This document shows positions 16,691 through 24,516 of a DNA stretch of 37,837 nucleotides, one piece after another. The stretch comes from Lactobacillus delbrueckii (lineage in GTDB: Bacteria; Bacillota; Bacilli; Lactobacillales; Lactobacillaceae). The position numbers were made by a program, and so were the translations under genes. The notes under the pieces are model-generated. The model had not been told where the DNA came from and did no database searches. It was given only the letters and a program-made list of their open reading frames with translations. Numbering within the stretch: the stretch's first letter is position 1; every line of letters starts with the position of its first letter. Where the stretch lies: assembly GCA_004556255.1 (NCBI GenBank), contig SFHY01000002.1, positions 1 through 37,837 on the forward strand. Direction: 5' to 3'.

Positions 16691-17440
16691 GTGAAGCATT
16701 TCTTTAGCATTATTGGCGGGATGGGGACCATCGCGACCGAAAGCTATGTCCGCCTGATTAACCACCGGGTCAAGATCAGCAAGGACCAGGACTACTTGAA
16801 CTACATCCTGGTCAATGATGCCCAGGTGCCAGACCGGACGGCCTACATCAAGGACCACAGCCAGCCGAATTTTTTCAATGCGCTTAAAGAAGATGTTTTA
16901 GGCCAGGCCAAGCTGGGGCCGGACTTCATGGTCATGCCCTGCAACACGGCCCACTACTTTTATGACGACCTGGCGGCTTTGACCGACATTCCCTTCCTGC
17001 ACATGATGCGGATTGCCGTGCACCAATATGTCGACCAGTTCCCAAACAGTCCCAAGATCGGCTTGATCGCGACTGAAGGGTCAATTTACGACCACCTTTA
17101 TGAAGACGAGATCCACCGGGTGGGCCGGGAAGTCGAATTCGGCGGCCCCGAGATCCAGCCGATGGTGACGGAGTTGATCTACCGGGACATCAAGGAGAAG
17201 GGGATCGTTGACAAGGAGCTCTACCATGAGATCCTCCGCAAGATGCACGACGAATATGGCTGCGACGTGATCCTGCTGGGCTGCACGGAACTTTCCTTAG
17301 CCCAGGAGCAGGCGCCGGACCATCCCTACCAGGTTATCGACCCCCAGTCGATCATCGCTGACGTGTCGATCGAACTGGCTCTGGCGATCAGAAACGGGCA
17401 AGACCCCCGCCAGGCCTGCCAGAAATATCTATATGACTAA
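16691..17440 (+). CDS. racD: Aspartate racemase (Asp/Glu racemase family)
   Basis: The 249-residue protein begins with GTG 16691 (MKHFFSIIGGMGTIATESYV) about nine bases after AAGGAT. It has the two catalytic cysteines of the PLP-independent Asp/Glu racemases, in MPCNTAHYF (Cys 84) and LLGCTELSL (Cys 198). The GGMGTIAT opening is typical of aspartate racemases rather than glutamate racemase MurI. D-Asp is ligated by an ATP-grasp enzyme onto the stem Lys in many lactobacilli. Linkage to murE supports that role, though the ligase gene is not in the window. The hairpin at 17444-17467 ends the operon. Confidence 0.85.
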   Translation: MKHFFSIIGGMGTIATESYVRLINHRVKISKDQDYLNYILVNDAQVPDRTAYIKDHSQPNFFNALKEDVLGQAKLGPDFMVMPCNTAHYFYDDLAALTDIPFLHMMRIAVHQYVDQFPNSPKIGLIATEGSIYDHLYEDEIHRVGREVEFGGPEIQPMVTELIYRDIKEKGIVDKELYHEILRKMHDEYGCDVILLGCTELSLAQEQAPDHPYQVIDPQSIIADVSIELALAIRNGQDPRQACQKYLYD

Positions 17441-17443
17441 ATA

Positions 17444-17470
17444 AAAGACCAGGTTTTCCTGGTCTTTTTT
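17444..17470 (+). terminator. Rho-independent terminator after racD
   Basis: AAAGACCAGG (17444-17453) and CCTGGTCTTT (17458-17467) form a perfect 10-bp stem with a TTTT loop and a further T run. Confidence 0.93.
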
Positions 17471-17498
17471 GCTTGTCTGGCTAATTTTAAGTATGTTT

Positions 17499-17566
17499 CA
17501 GTCAAAAACAGTCAATTTTTTTAGAAAAATCGCTCATTTTTGACGGAAAATGATTGCTTTTGACTG
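17499..17566 (+). promoter_or_regulatory. Cluster of putative FruR operators
   Basis: Four copies of a GTCAA core lie upstream of fruR: CAGTCAAAA at 17499-17507, CAGTCAATT at 17509-17517, and the opposite orientation as TTTTTGACGG at 17537-17546 and TTTTGACTG at 17558-17566. DeoR-type sugar regulators usually bind such repeated heptamer-like boxes. The last copy lies in the spacer of the likely promoter, where a bound repressor would block polymerase. Confidence 0.6.
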
Positions 17567-17582
17567 AGAAAGCCTTTACAAT
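17554..17582 (+). promoter_or_regulatory. Promoter of the fructose operon
   Basis: TTGCTT at 17554-17559 and TACAAT at 17577-17582 are 17 bases apart, 22 bases before the fruR ATG. The spacer carries an operator-like TTTTGACTG. Confidence 0.6.
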
Positions 17583-17603
17583 AGGTAATGAGGTGAGATA
17601 AAG

Positions 17604-18353
17604 ATGCTGACGGAAGAGCGGCAACAAATGATTGCCCATTATGTAGACGAACATCAGATTTGCCGCGTAACGGAACTTTGCCGCTTGACCTCGACATCCG
17701 AGTCGACGATCAGACGCGATCTGAGTGAAATGGAAGACCGGGGCCTGCTTAAACGGGTCCACGGCGGAGCGCAGAGCCTGCAGACTTTTGGCCAGGACGT
17801 GGCCCAGCAGATCCGCTTCAATCTGAACAAGGATGACAAGCTGGCTATTGCCCGCCTGGCCGCCAGGAAGGTCCACCCCCACGACTATCTCTTTTTAGAC
17901 GCGGGGACGACCGTTTATGAAATGGTTCCCTTTTTAAAAGAGATCAGCGGCCTGCACGTGGTGACCAACGGCCTGGAAACGGCACTTGCCTTGACTGACG
18001 CGGGAATTGACTGTTGCCTTTTGGGCGGCCATGTCAAGCGCCAGACCCACGCGGCTATTGGCGCGACCACTGTCTCCCGCCTGCAGGAGCTGAACTTCAA
18101 CGCTGCTTTCATCGGGGCCAACGCCCTAAGCCCGGCCGGCTTTTTGACCACGCCGGACACTGAGGAAGCTGCCGTGAAAAGGACGGCTATCCAGCAAAGC
18201 CAGCAGGCTTTCGTTTTAATCGACCGCAGCAAATTTAACGCGGTAACTTTTGCCGAATTCGCCAAGACCGACCAGGTGACCATCATCAGCCGCCTGGAGG
18301 CTGGCGACCGGGAAAAATTGCCAGTAAATATTCAACTTGAGGAGGCTGAATAA
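17604..18353 (+). CDS. fruR: DeoR-family fructose operon regulator
   Basis: This 249-residue regulator has a DeoR-type N-terminal helix-turn-helix (RVTELCRLTSTSESTIRRDL, followed by LLKRVHGGAQ) and a C-terminal sugar-phosphate sensing domain with DAGTTVYEMVPFL and NALSPAGFLTTPDTEEAAVK. It precedes fruK, whose ATG overlaps its stop by one base (TAATG), and fruA. It is therefore assigned as the operon's own repressor, responding to fructose 1-phosphate or a related sugar phosphate. The promoter region carries repeated GTCAA boxes. The ATG at 17604 follows GAGGTGAGATAA. Confidence 0.9.
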   Translation: MLTEERQQMIAHYVDEHQICRVTELCRLTSTSESTIRRDLSEMEDRGLLKRVHGGAQSLQTFGQDVAQQIRFNLNKDDKLAIARLAARKVHPHDYLFLDAGTTVYEMVPFLKEISGLHVVTNGLETALALTDAGIDCCLLGGHVKRQTHAAIGATTVSRLQELNFNAAFIGANALSPAGFLTTPDTEEAAVKRTAIQQSQQAFVLIDRSKFNAVTFAEFAKTDQVTIISRLEAGDREKLPVNIQLEEAE

Positions 18354-19267
18354 TGATTTACACCGTGACTGTCAACCCAGCTTTGGACTACGTTCTGCAA
18401 CTGCCAGAAGTCAAGGACGGGGAGACCAACCGGTCAAGCGACACCCAGTTCTTAGCTGGGGGCAAGGGGATCAACGTTTCCCAGATTCTTAACCAATTAG
18501 GCGTGGACAACACCGCCTGGGGCTTTGTCGGCGGCTTTACCGGCGAAGAATTGATCCGCCAATTAAACGTCAAGAAGATCAACAGCGACTTCGTAAGAAT
18601 CAGCGACGACACCCGGGTGAACGTTAAGATTCACGCCCAGGTGGAAACTGAAATCAACGCGGCTGGCCCGGACATTACCGACCAGGAAGTCGCAGCCTTC
18701 AAGTCCCGCCTGGACGATCTGGAAGCAGGCGACGTCGTTGTTTTGAGCGGCAGCCTGGCTCCAAGCCTGCCAACTGACTTCTACGAAAGCCTTTTGCCTT
18801 TGATTCGGGAAAAGGGAGCGGAATTCGTCGTTGACACGACTGGCGAAGCTTTGCTTCGGACTTTGAAGTTCAATCCATTGGTTATCAAGCCAAACCACCA
18901 CGAACTGGCTGACCTCTTTGACACCAGCTTCTCATCAACTGCCGACATGTTGGAAGCAGCCAAGAAGCTGCAGAAGCTGGGTGCGCAAAACGTCATGATC
19001 TCCATGGCTGGCGAAGGTGCTTACCTGGTAACTGCTGACCACGTTTACCACGCCAACGCGGCCAAGGGCACGGCGGTCAACTCAGTTGGCGCCGGGGACT
19101 CCATGATTGCCGGTTTCGTCGGCACCTGGTTTGAAAAGCACGACGCGGCTGAAGGCCTCCGGGTCGGCAGTGCCTGCGGCGGGGCAACGGCTTTCACTGA
19201 AGATATCGCGGTCAAGAGCCAAATCGACGCCGTATTGCCGCAAATCAAGATCGACATCGTTGAATAA
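18353..19267 (+). CDS. fruK: 1-phosphofructokinase
   Basis: The 304-residue PfkB-family kinase phosphorylates fructose 1-phosphate, the product of the FruA PTS, to fructose 1,6-bisphosphate. It has YTVTVNPALDYVLQL at the start, FLAGGKGINVSQILNQLGV, and the PfkB signature NSVGAGDSMIAGFVGTWF with the catalytic Asp near the C-terminus. VIKPNHHELADLF is characteristic of FruK/LacC. It overlaps the fruR stop (TAATG) and lies 47 bases before fruA. The related tagatose-6-phosphate kinase is ruled out mainly by context. Confidence 0.93.
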   Translation: MIYTVTVNPALDYVLQLPEVKDGETNRSSDTQFLAGGKGINVSQILNQLGVDNTAWGFVGGFTGEELIRQLNVKKINSDFVRISDDTRVNVKIHAQVETEINAAGPDITDQEVAAFKSRLDDLEAGDVVVLSGSLAPSLPTDFYESLLPLIREKGAEFVVDTTGEALLRTLKFNPLVIKPNHHELADLFDTSFSSTADMLEAAKKLQKLGAQNVMISMAGEGAYLVTADHVYHANAAKGTAVNSVGAGDSMIAGFVGTWFEKHDAAEGLRVGSACGGATAFTEDIAVKSQIDAVLPQIKIDIVE

Positions 19268-19314
19268 AGGGATAAAAAGTAATCGAGTAATTTTTTAGTA
19301 ACTGAGGGAAAAAG

Positions 19315-21291
19315 ATGCGGATTAAAGATATTTTAAGCCCAGAGTCCATGATCATGGACTTGCGGGCTACCACCAAGGATGAAGCCATCAATGAAATGGC
19401 CGACTTGGAAGTAGCTACGGGCATCGTCAACAACAAGGAAAAGTTCGTTGAATCCATCTGGGCCCGGGAAAAGGAATCCACTACCGGGATCGGTGGCGGG
19501 ATTGCCATGCCTCACGCCAGAAACGAATACATTAACAAGGCCCGGGTGCTTTTTGCCAAGAGTGAAAAGGGCGTAGACTACGACTCATTAGACCAGCAGC
19601 CAGTCCACCTCTTCTTCATGATCACTGCTCCAGCCGGTGCGGACAACACCCACTTGCAAGCTCTGGCTAAGCTGAGCAGCCTCTTGATCAACCCTGACCT
19701 GGTTGAAAAGCTGAAGGCAGCTAAGACTGCTGACGAAGTTATCGACCTCTTCAGTCAGGCAGAAGCTGATAAGGACAAGGAAGACGCTGAACGCGAAGCC
19801 AAGCTGGCCGCTAAGAAGGAAGCGGAAGCTAAGGCAGCTAGTGACGAAAAGCCATTGATCGTCGGCGTTACTGCCTGCATCAACGGGATCGCCCACACTT
19901 ACATGGCTGAAGAAGCCTTGATCAAGGCTGGTGAAAAGCGCGGCGTTGAAGTCCGGATTGAAACCAACGGTTCAGAAGGCGTTAAGCACGAACTGACTGC
20001 TGACGAAATCAAGCGGGCTAAGGGTGTTATCATCGCTTCCGACAAGCAGGTCAAGATGGCCCGCTTTGACGGCAAGGAACTGGTCAAGCACCCGGTTGTT
20101 GACGGGATCAACAAGCCAGACCAACTGGTTGACGACATCCTGTCCGGCAAGGGCAGCGTTTACCATGCGGAAGCGGGTGAAGCCAGCGAAAGCTCAGCTG
20201 CAAGCGACGGCAGCGTATGGTCAACTATCTACCGGCACCTAATGAGCGGGATTTCCCACATGCTTCCGTTCGTTATCGGTGGTGGTATCTTGATGGCCAT
20301 CTCCTTCCTGGTTGAACAATACATGGGTGGTGCCAAGAGCCCGGCCTTCATCTTCTTGAACAGTGCTGGTAACCTGGCCTTCGCCTTCATGGTTCCGGTT
20401 CTGGCCGGCTACATCGCTGAATCAATCGGTGACCTGCCAGCCTTGATGCCAGGTTTCGTCGGTGGTTTCATGGCTTCAATCACCAACTCTTCCTTGGGTG
20501 GCTCTTACGCTGTTAACGTCAACGCTAAGGCTGCTTCACCAGCCGGCTTCCTGGGCGGGATTGCCATTGGTTTCATCGCCGGTTACCTGATCCTGGGCCT
20601 CAAGAAGCTCTTCGCTAAGCTGCCGAAGAACGTTGAAGGTATGAAGCCAATGCTTCTTTACCCAATCTTTGGTCTGCTCTTCGTAGCCTTGATCATGTAC
20701 TACATCGTCAACCCGGTCTTTGGTGCCTTGAACGCGGTTATTACCAACTTCCTGAACGGCATGGGCACTGGCAACCTGGTTCTCTTGACCACGGTTTTGG
20801 CCGGCATGATGAGTATCGACATGGGTGGTCCTTTCAACAAGGCCGCTTACGTCTTCGCTTCAGGTGCCTTTGCCAACGACCCGACTTCCAAGACTTCAGC
20901 CATCTTGATGGCTTCTGTCATGGTCGGTGGTATGGTAGCACCATTCGCGACTGCCATCGCGACTACTTTCTTCAAGAACAAGTTTACTGAAGATGAACGC
21001 CGGGCTGGTGTTTCCAACTGGATCCTGGGCTTCTCCTTCATCACTGAAGGGGCTATCCCATTCGCCAGTGCTGACCCGCTGCACGTTATCGTTTCATCAA
21101 TCGTCGGCAGTGCTGTCGGCGGGTCCCTGGTAGGTCTGTGGCACGTCGGCGTGCCAGCACCTCACGGTGGTTTCTGGGTTATCGCTTTGTCCAGCAACTG
21201 GCTGGGCTACCTGGGCGCCGTAGCTGTCGGCTCAATCGTGGCTGCTTTGATGATGGGCTTCTGGAAGAAACCGATTGACCAAAAGAACTAA
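19315..21291 (+). CDS. fruA: PTS fructose transporter subunit IIABC
   Basis: This 658-residue protein joins three PTS domains. IIA (1-150) has the phospho-His 67 in GGIAMPHAR. A charged Glu/Ala/Lys-rich linker covers about 150-178. IIB (about 179-275) has Cys 188 in VTACINGIAHTYMAEEAL. IIC (about 300-655) has many membrane helices and a PFVIGGGILMAISFL opening. It imports fructose and delivers fructose 1-phosphate for FruK. The usual CPTGIAHT of IIB reads CINGIAHT, with the Cys kept. Third-position choice shifts toward GCT/GGT and other codons of highly expressed genes, suggesting strong expression. ATG 19315 follows GAGGGAAAAAG. Confidence 0.95.
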   Translation: MRIKDILSPESMIMDLRATTKDEAINEMADLEVATGIVNNKEKFVESIWAREKESTTGIGGGIAMPHARNEYINKARVLFAKSEKGVDYDSLDQQPVHLFFMITAPAGADNTHLQALAKLSSLLINPDLVEKLKAAKTADEVIDLFSQAEADKDKEDAEREAKLAAKKEAEAKAASDEKPLIVGVTACINGIAHTYMAEEALIKAGEKRGVEVRIETNGSEGVKHELTADEIKRAKGVIIASDKQVKMARFDGKELVKHPVVDGINKPDQLVDDILSGKGSVYHAEAGEASESSAASDGSVWSTIYRHLMSGISHMLPFVIGGGILMAISFLVEQYMGGAKSPAFIFLNSAGNLAFAFMVPVLAGYIAESIGDLPALMPGFVGGFMASITNSSLGGSYAVNVNAKAASPAGFLGGIAIGFIAGYLILGLKKLFAKLPKNVEGMKPMLLYPIFGLLFVALIMYYIVNPVFGALNAVITNFLNGMGTGNLVLLTTVLAGMMSIDMGGPFNKAAYVFASGAFANDPTSKTSAILMASVMVGGMVAPFATAIATTFFKNKFTEDERRAGVSNWILGFSFITEGAIPFASADPLHVIVSSIVGSAVGGSLVGLWHVGVPAPHGGFWVIALSSNWLGYLGAVAVGSIVAALMMGFWKKPIDQKN

Positions 21292-21303
21292 TTTTCTCAA
21301 ATA

Positions 21304-21335
21304 AAAGAACTCGGATTTTTCCGAGTTCTTTTTTT
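21304..21335 (+). terminator. Rho-independent terminator after fruA
   Basis: AAAGAACTCGGA (21304-21315) pairs with TCCGAGTTCTTT (21320-21331) around TTTT, followed by more T. Confidence 0.95.
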
Positions 21336-21396
21336 AGGTAAAAATCGCTTCTTTCGTGTAATAGTCAGTAGAGAGACTAAGCAAAGGAGCGATCTT

Positions 21397-22992
21397 ATGG
21401 AACGAATGTGGACAAATTGGTACCTGGCCAGTGAAGAAGTTGAAAATGACGCCGTTGTGCAATCGGCCCAGGCAGCTGAGCAGCTGATCAATCCGGACTA
21501 TGACCACACCCGGCAGCTGTCTGATCAGAATTTGGCTGGGGTGCGCGAGCTGAACGGCTTGCTGGTCAGCTATAACCAGCTGGGGGCGGCCCAGGCAGCG
21601 ACTTTGACGCAAGAGCAGTTGGTGAATGCGGAAAATCTATTAGCGGGCGCGGCGGGTGAGTGGCTAGTCGATCAGGCGGTCAAGTCCGTCGCGGCGGCAG
21701 TTTTTCATAATGTGATTCTTCCCTGCAAATATGATAGAAATCGGCCAGTTGGCGACAACCAAATTGATAATTTGGTGATTACCAGTACCGGCATTTATTG
21801 TATTGAAGTCAAGGTGCGCAAAATTGCGGGGAAGCTTTTCGACTTTAACCGGCTGGGCCGGGGCATTTATGATCAGATTAGCTACCACAAGGAGGCGCTG
21901 ACGCAAGCCCTGCAACCAATGGGGATCAGTCCCAATTTTATTAAGACGATTGTGGTGGTGATCAACCGGCTGGGGAATGATGACTTCAAGCTGAAGAACC
22001 AGGAGGATCTGCAGCGGGCTGGTTCGCAGGTGGTCAAGCTGTCGGTCTTGAACCTGTTTTTGAGCAATGACGGGTTCGCTTTGCTGAATCAGCAGCAGAT
22101 TCAGGCAATTGAGCAGGCGATTCAAAGCCAGCGCCTGCCTAATCGGCGGACCTATCCAGCCAATGTCCGTTTTAAGTTGACGCAGGCGCATCTGGATAAA
22201 GCCAGACAGATCAGCCAGGCTGTCAGGCTTGGAATTCCGCTTGCACAGAACGTGACGTATCATGGGCGGTTAAATGATTATCCGCTCACGGGCTTGACCG
22301 GAAAGCAGCAGAATATGTTGTGGCTGATCGTGGGCCGGCTTTATGGTTTCGGATGCGGCACGCTCCAGCTGACCCGAAGTGAGTTGCGGACTGGGGCTGG
22401 CTATGGCGGGCGTGATTTTTTGCGGCTGGATCAGCAGTTAAGCGAATTGGCTGAGTTCATGCAACAGAGCAAGCTTTTTCAAAAGGCTAAGTATGAAGAC
22501 AAGAAATTGACGGTCAGCGTTAGCAAGAAGTACTCGTTCCTGTTTAACGGCTGCACGAAGGACTTCACCTGCTGGAATTATCAATTGCTGCGCCGAATCA
22601 GCCTAAACAACGCCAAGACTTTGTTCCGCAAGCTGCTGCAAGCTTCAGCAGCCGGCCGCTACCAGGTGTCCTTTGAGCAGCTGCGGGAAATTCTGGCAGT
22701 GCCGGATAGCTATTCGAATTATGAGGTAATGAGGAATAAGATTAAGCCCGCTGTACTTCAACTGGTACCATTTTTTGGCAACTTGAGCTACGAAGTGGTC
22801 AAGAGCGGCAAAGCGAATAAAATGGTTGGGATAACTTTCACTTTTGATAAGTTTTCGCCGGAGGAACTGTTGACCTTAAGAGAATGGCACAAATATTCAA
22901 CCAATATTTCTGCTAATTCGCATTTATCTCTAACCGAGCAACTGAAAGCTGAGAAAATTTTAGAAAAGAATTTCGGAGATTGTTTGAAGTAG
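21397..22992 (+). CDS. NERD nuclease-like domain fused to a Rep_3 (plasmid initiator) domain
   Basis: This 531-residue protein has two recognisable parts. Residues about 80-240 match NERD (nuclease-related) domains: AGEWLVDQAV with Glu 88, NQIDNLVITSTGIYC with Asp 124, and IEVKVRK with Glu 137 and Lys 139, the PD-(D/E)xK core. Residues about 285-485 resemble Rep_3 initiators with two winged helices. The first holds LNDYPLTGLTGKQQNMLW; the second holds NNAKTLFRKLLQ, YQVSFEQLREILAVPDSY and a closing MVGITFTFDKF. ATG 21397 follows AAAGGAG. The gene has its own space after the fruA terminator, uses more A/T-ending codons than its neighbours (suggesting transfer), and is followed after 24 bases by 42-bp repeats. 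No partition, relaxase or transposase gene is adjacent. Domain calls are by eye, without a database search. Confidence 0.75.
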   Translation: MERMWTNWYLASEEVENDAVVQSAQAAEQLINPDYDHTRQLSDQNLAGVRELNGLLVSYNQLGAAQAATLTQEQLVNAENLLAGAAGEWLVDQAVKSVAAAVFHNVILPCKYDRNRPVGDNQIDNLVITSTGIYCIEVKVRKIAGKLFDFNRLGRGIYDQISYHKEALTQALQPMGISPNFIKTIVVVINRLGNDDFKLKNQEDLQRAGSQVVKLSVLNLFLSNDGFALLNQQQIQAIEQAIQSQRLPNRRTYPANVRFKLTQAHLDKARQISQAVRLGIPLAQNVTYHGRLNDYPLTGLTGKQQNMLWLIVGRLYGFGCGTLQLTRSELRTGAGYGGRDFLRLDQQLSELAEFMQQSKLFQKAKYEDKKLTVSVSKKYSFLFNGCTKDFTCWNYQLLRRISLNNAKTLFRKLLQASAAGRYQVSFEQLREILAVPDSYSNYEVMRNKIKPAVLQLVPFFGNLSYEVVKSGKANKMVGITFTFDKFSPEELLTLREWHKYSTNISANSHLSLTEQLKAEKILEKNFGDCLK

Positions 22993-23016
22993 GTGTTCTA
23001 TTTTTTTAGGTTCATA

Positions 23017-23180
23017 TGGTTCAGTAAAAACTGGGGTTAAAATTTTTGAAAAAGGCCGTGGCTCAGTAAAAAGTGGGGCTAGAAAAACGAAAAAAGGCCG
23101 TGGCTCAGTAAAAAGTGGGGCTCGAAAAACGAAAAAGGACTGTGGTTCAGTAAAAAACGGGGCTCGAAGCGATGAACTAT
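23017..23180 (+). repeat. 42-bp repeat array A, four units
   Basis: TGGYTCAGTAAAAA recurs at 23017, 23059, 23101 and 23143, exactly 42 bases apart, each followed by a GGGG block and an A-rich stretch. The array begins 25 bases after the stop of the NERD-Rep_3 gene. The GTAAAAA..GGGG core is the reverse complement of the core of the following array, so the two arrays face each other and meet at about 23163-23181. Confidence 0.9.
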
Positions 23181-23600
23181 CCCCGTTTTTACCATAGCCA
23201 GGGCCGAATTTCGCAAACTCATCCCCGTTTTTATCGTAGCCACGTCCAAATTACACAAAACTGTCCCCGTTTTTATCGTAGCCACGTCCAAATTACACAA
23301 AGCTGTCCCCGTTTTTACCATAGCCAGGGCCGAATCTCGCAAAACTATCCCCGTTTTTACCGTAGCCAGGGCCAAATCCCGCAAAACTGTCCCCGTTTTT
23401 ACCGCAGCCAGGGCCAAATCCCGCAAAACTGTCCCCGTTTTTACCGTAGCCACGTCCAAATCTCGCAAAACTATCCCCGCTTTTACCGTAGCCACGTCCA
23501 AATCCCGCAAACTCATCCCCGTTTTTACCGTAGCCAGGGCCAAATCTCGCAAAACTGTCCCCATTTTTACCGTAACCACAGCCAAACTCCCGCACCGCCC
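23181..23600 (-). repeat. 42-bp repeat array U, ten units, opposite orientation
   Basis: CCCCGTTTTTA or a one-base variant begins at 23181, 23223, 23265, 23307, 23349, 23391, 23433, 23475, 23517 and 23559, an exact 42-base period. Each unit continues with a TAGCCA block, then CAGGGCC or CACGTCC, then a CAAA-rich end. The last unit is degenerate in its second half. There are no unique spacers, so it is not a CRISPR. The period equals four helical turns and 14 codons. The 22993-23696 gap between genes holds these arrays and little else. Confidence 0.95.
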
Positions 23601-23696
23601 CCCGTGAGCCCGCAATTTTGCAAGGAGGGCGAAATTTTGGTATTCTATAACGTTAAAGATCTTTTAGCGAAAAAGCAGTTAGGAAGGAAGAAAAAA

Positions 23697-24497
23697 ATGA
23701 TTAAATTGCTTGCAACTGACATGGACGGAACTTGGCTGACTTCCAAGAAAACCTATGACCTGGACAAGTTCGCGCAAATCATGGACCTGGCCAGGGAAAA
23801 GGGGGTTAAGTTCGTCATCGCCAGCGGCAACCAGTATGAAAACCTGGTCACCCGTTTTCCGAAAGAATACCTCAGCCAGCTCTACTTCGTGGCTGAAAAC
23901 GGGGCCTATGTTCTGAAGGGGCGGGAAATCCTCAACATCGTGGACTTAAACAGCGATGAACTGGCTACGATCCGCCAGATCAAGGAAAAGTACGGCCAGG
24001 ACCACCCGACTGTCTTGGCCGGGGTGAATAGCGCCTACACCTTGAAGAGCTACGGGGAAGAGTTTTACAACTACCTCCACCTTTTTTACCAGGAACTGAA
24101 AGCCGTGGAAAACTACGAAAGCGTCAAGGACCGGATCTTCAAGTTCACTGTGGCGACCAAGGAAGGGGAGTCATCAGCCTTTGCCCAGCAGCTCAAGCGG
24201 GAATTCCCGAACCTGGACATGGTGGCCGGCAGCGACTCAGCCGTTGACATCAGCAAGCTGGGCATGAACAAGGCGGTGGGCCTCAAGCTTTTGGGCAAGC
24301 GCTACGGGATCCCGGCTGATGAAATGGTGGCCTTCGGCGACGGGGGCAACGACGTGGCCATGCTGCAATACGTGGGCCAGAGCTACGCGACAGCAACTGC
24401 TTTGCCGGAAGCCAAGCGGGCGGCTAACGGGATCATCGGCTCCAGCGATGAAAGTGCCGTCCAGGACAAGATGCTGGACCTGCTGAAGAAGCTATAG
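23697..24497 (+). CDS. Cof-type HAD superfamily hydrolase
   Basis: This 266-residue protein has the HAD motifs LLATDMDGTW (nucleophile Asp and acid/base Asp), FVIASGN with the motif II Ser, a C2-type cap, a Lys in the NKAVGLKLLGK region, and FGDGGNDVAML as motif IV. It is a Cof/YbjI-like phosphatase of sugar phosphates or other small phosphates. ATG 23697 is chosen by the GGAAG site six bases upstream and the usual MIKLLATDMDG start. The frame stays open upstream through the whole 42-bp array to 23172. A strong AAGGAGG at 23622-23628 with TTG at 23637 would add 20 residues, so a longer form is possible. Confidence 0.9.
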   Translation: MIKLLATDMDGTWLTSKKTYDLDKFAQIMDLAREKGVKFVIASGNQYENLVTRFPKEYLSQLYFVAENGAYVLKGREILNIVDLNSDELATIRQIKEKYGQDHPTVLAGVNSAYTLKSYGEEFYNYLHLFYQELKAVENYESVKDRIFKFTVATKEGESSAFAQQLKREFPNLDMVAGSDSAVDISKLGMNKAVGLKLLGKRYGIPADEMVAFGDGGNDVAMLQYVGQSYATATALPEAKRAANGIIGSSDESAVQDKMLDLLKKL

Positions 24498-24516
24498 AGA
24501 AACTAGAGGTAAGTAA

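Noticed and set aside
23293-23595. Minus-strand Gly/Phe-rich 100-codon frame (GYGKNGDSFARF repeats)
   Set aside because: It begins at GTG after a G run rather than a proper ribosome site and ends within the array. Translation cannot be excluded but is not supported.
23017-23600. CRISPR array
   Set aside because: The 42-bp units are contiguous without unique spacers, change orientation, and no cas gene is present.
23079-23615. Minus-strand repeat protein of 178 codons (14-residue repeats)
   Set aside because: It starts at TTG without a ribosome site and exists because the 42-bp unit has no stop in this frame. Kept only as a finding on open frames.
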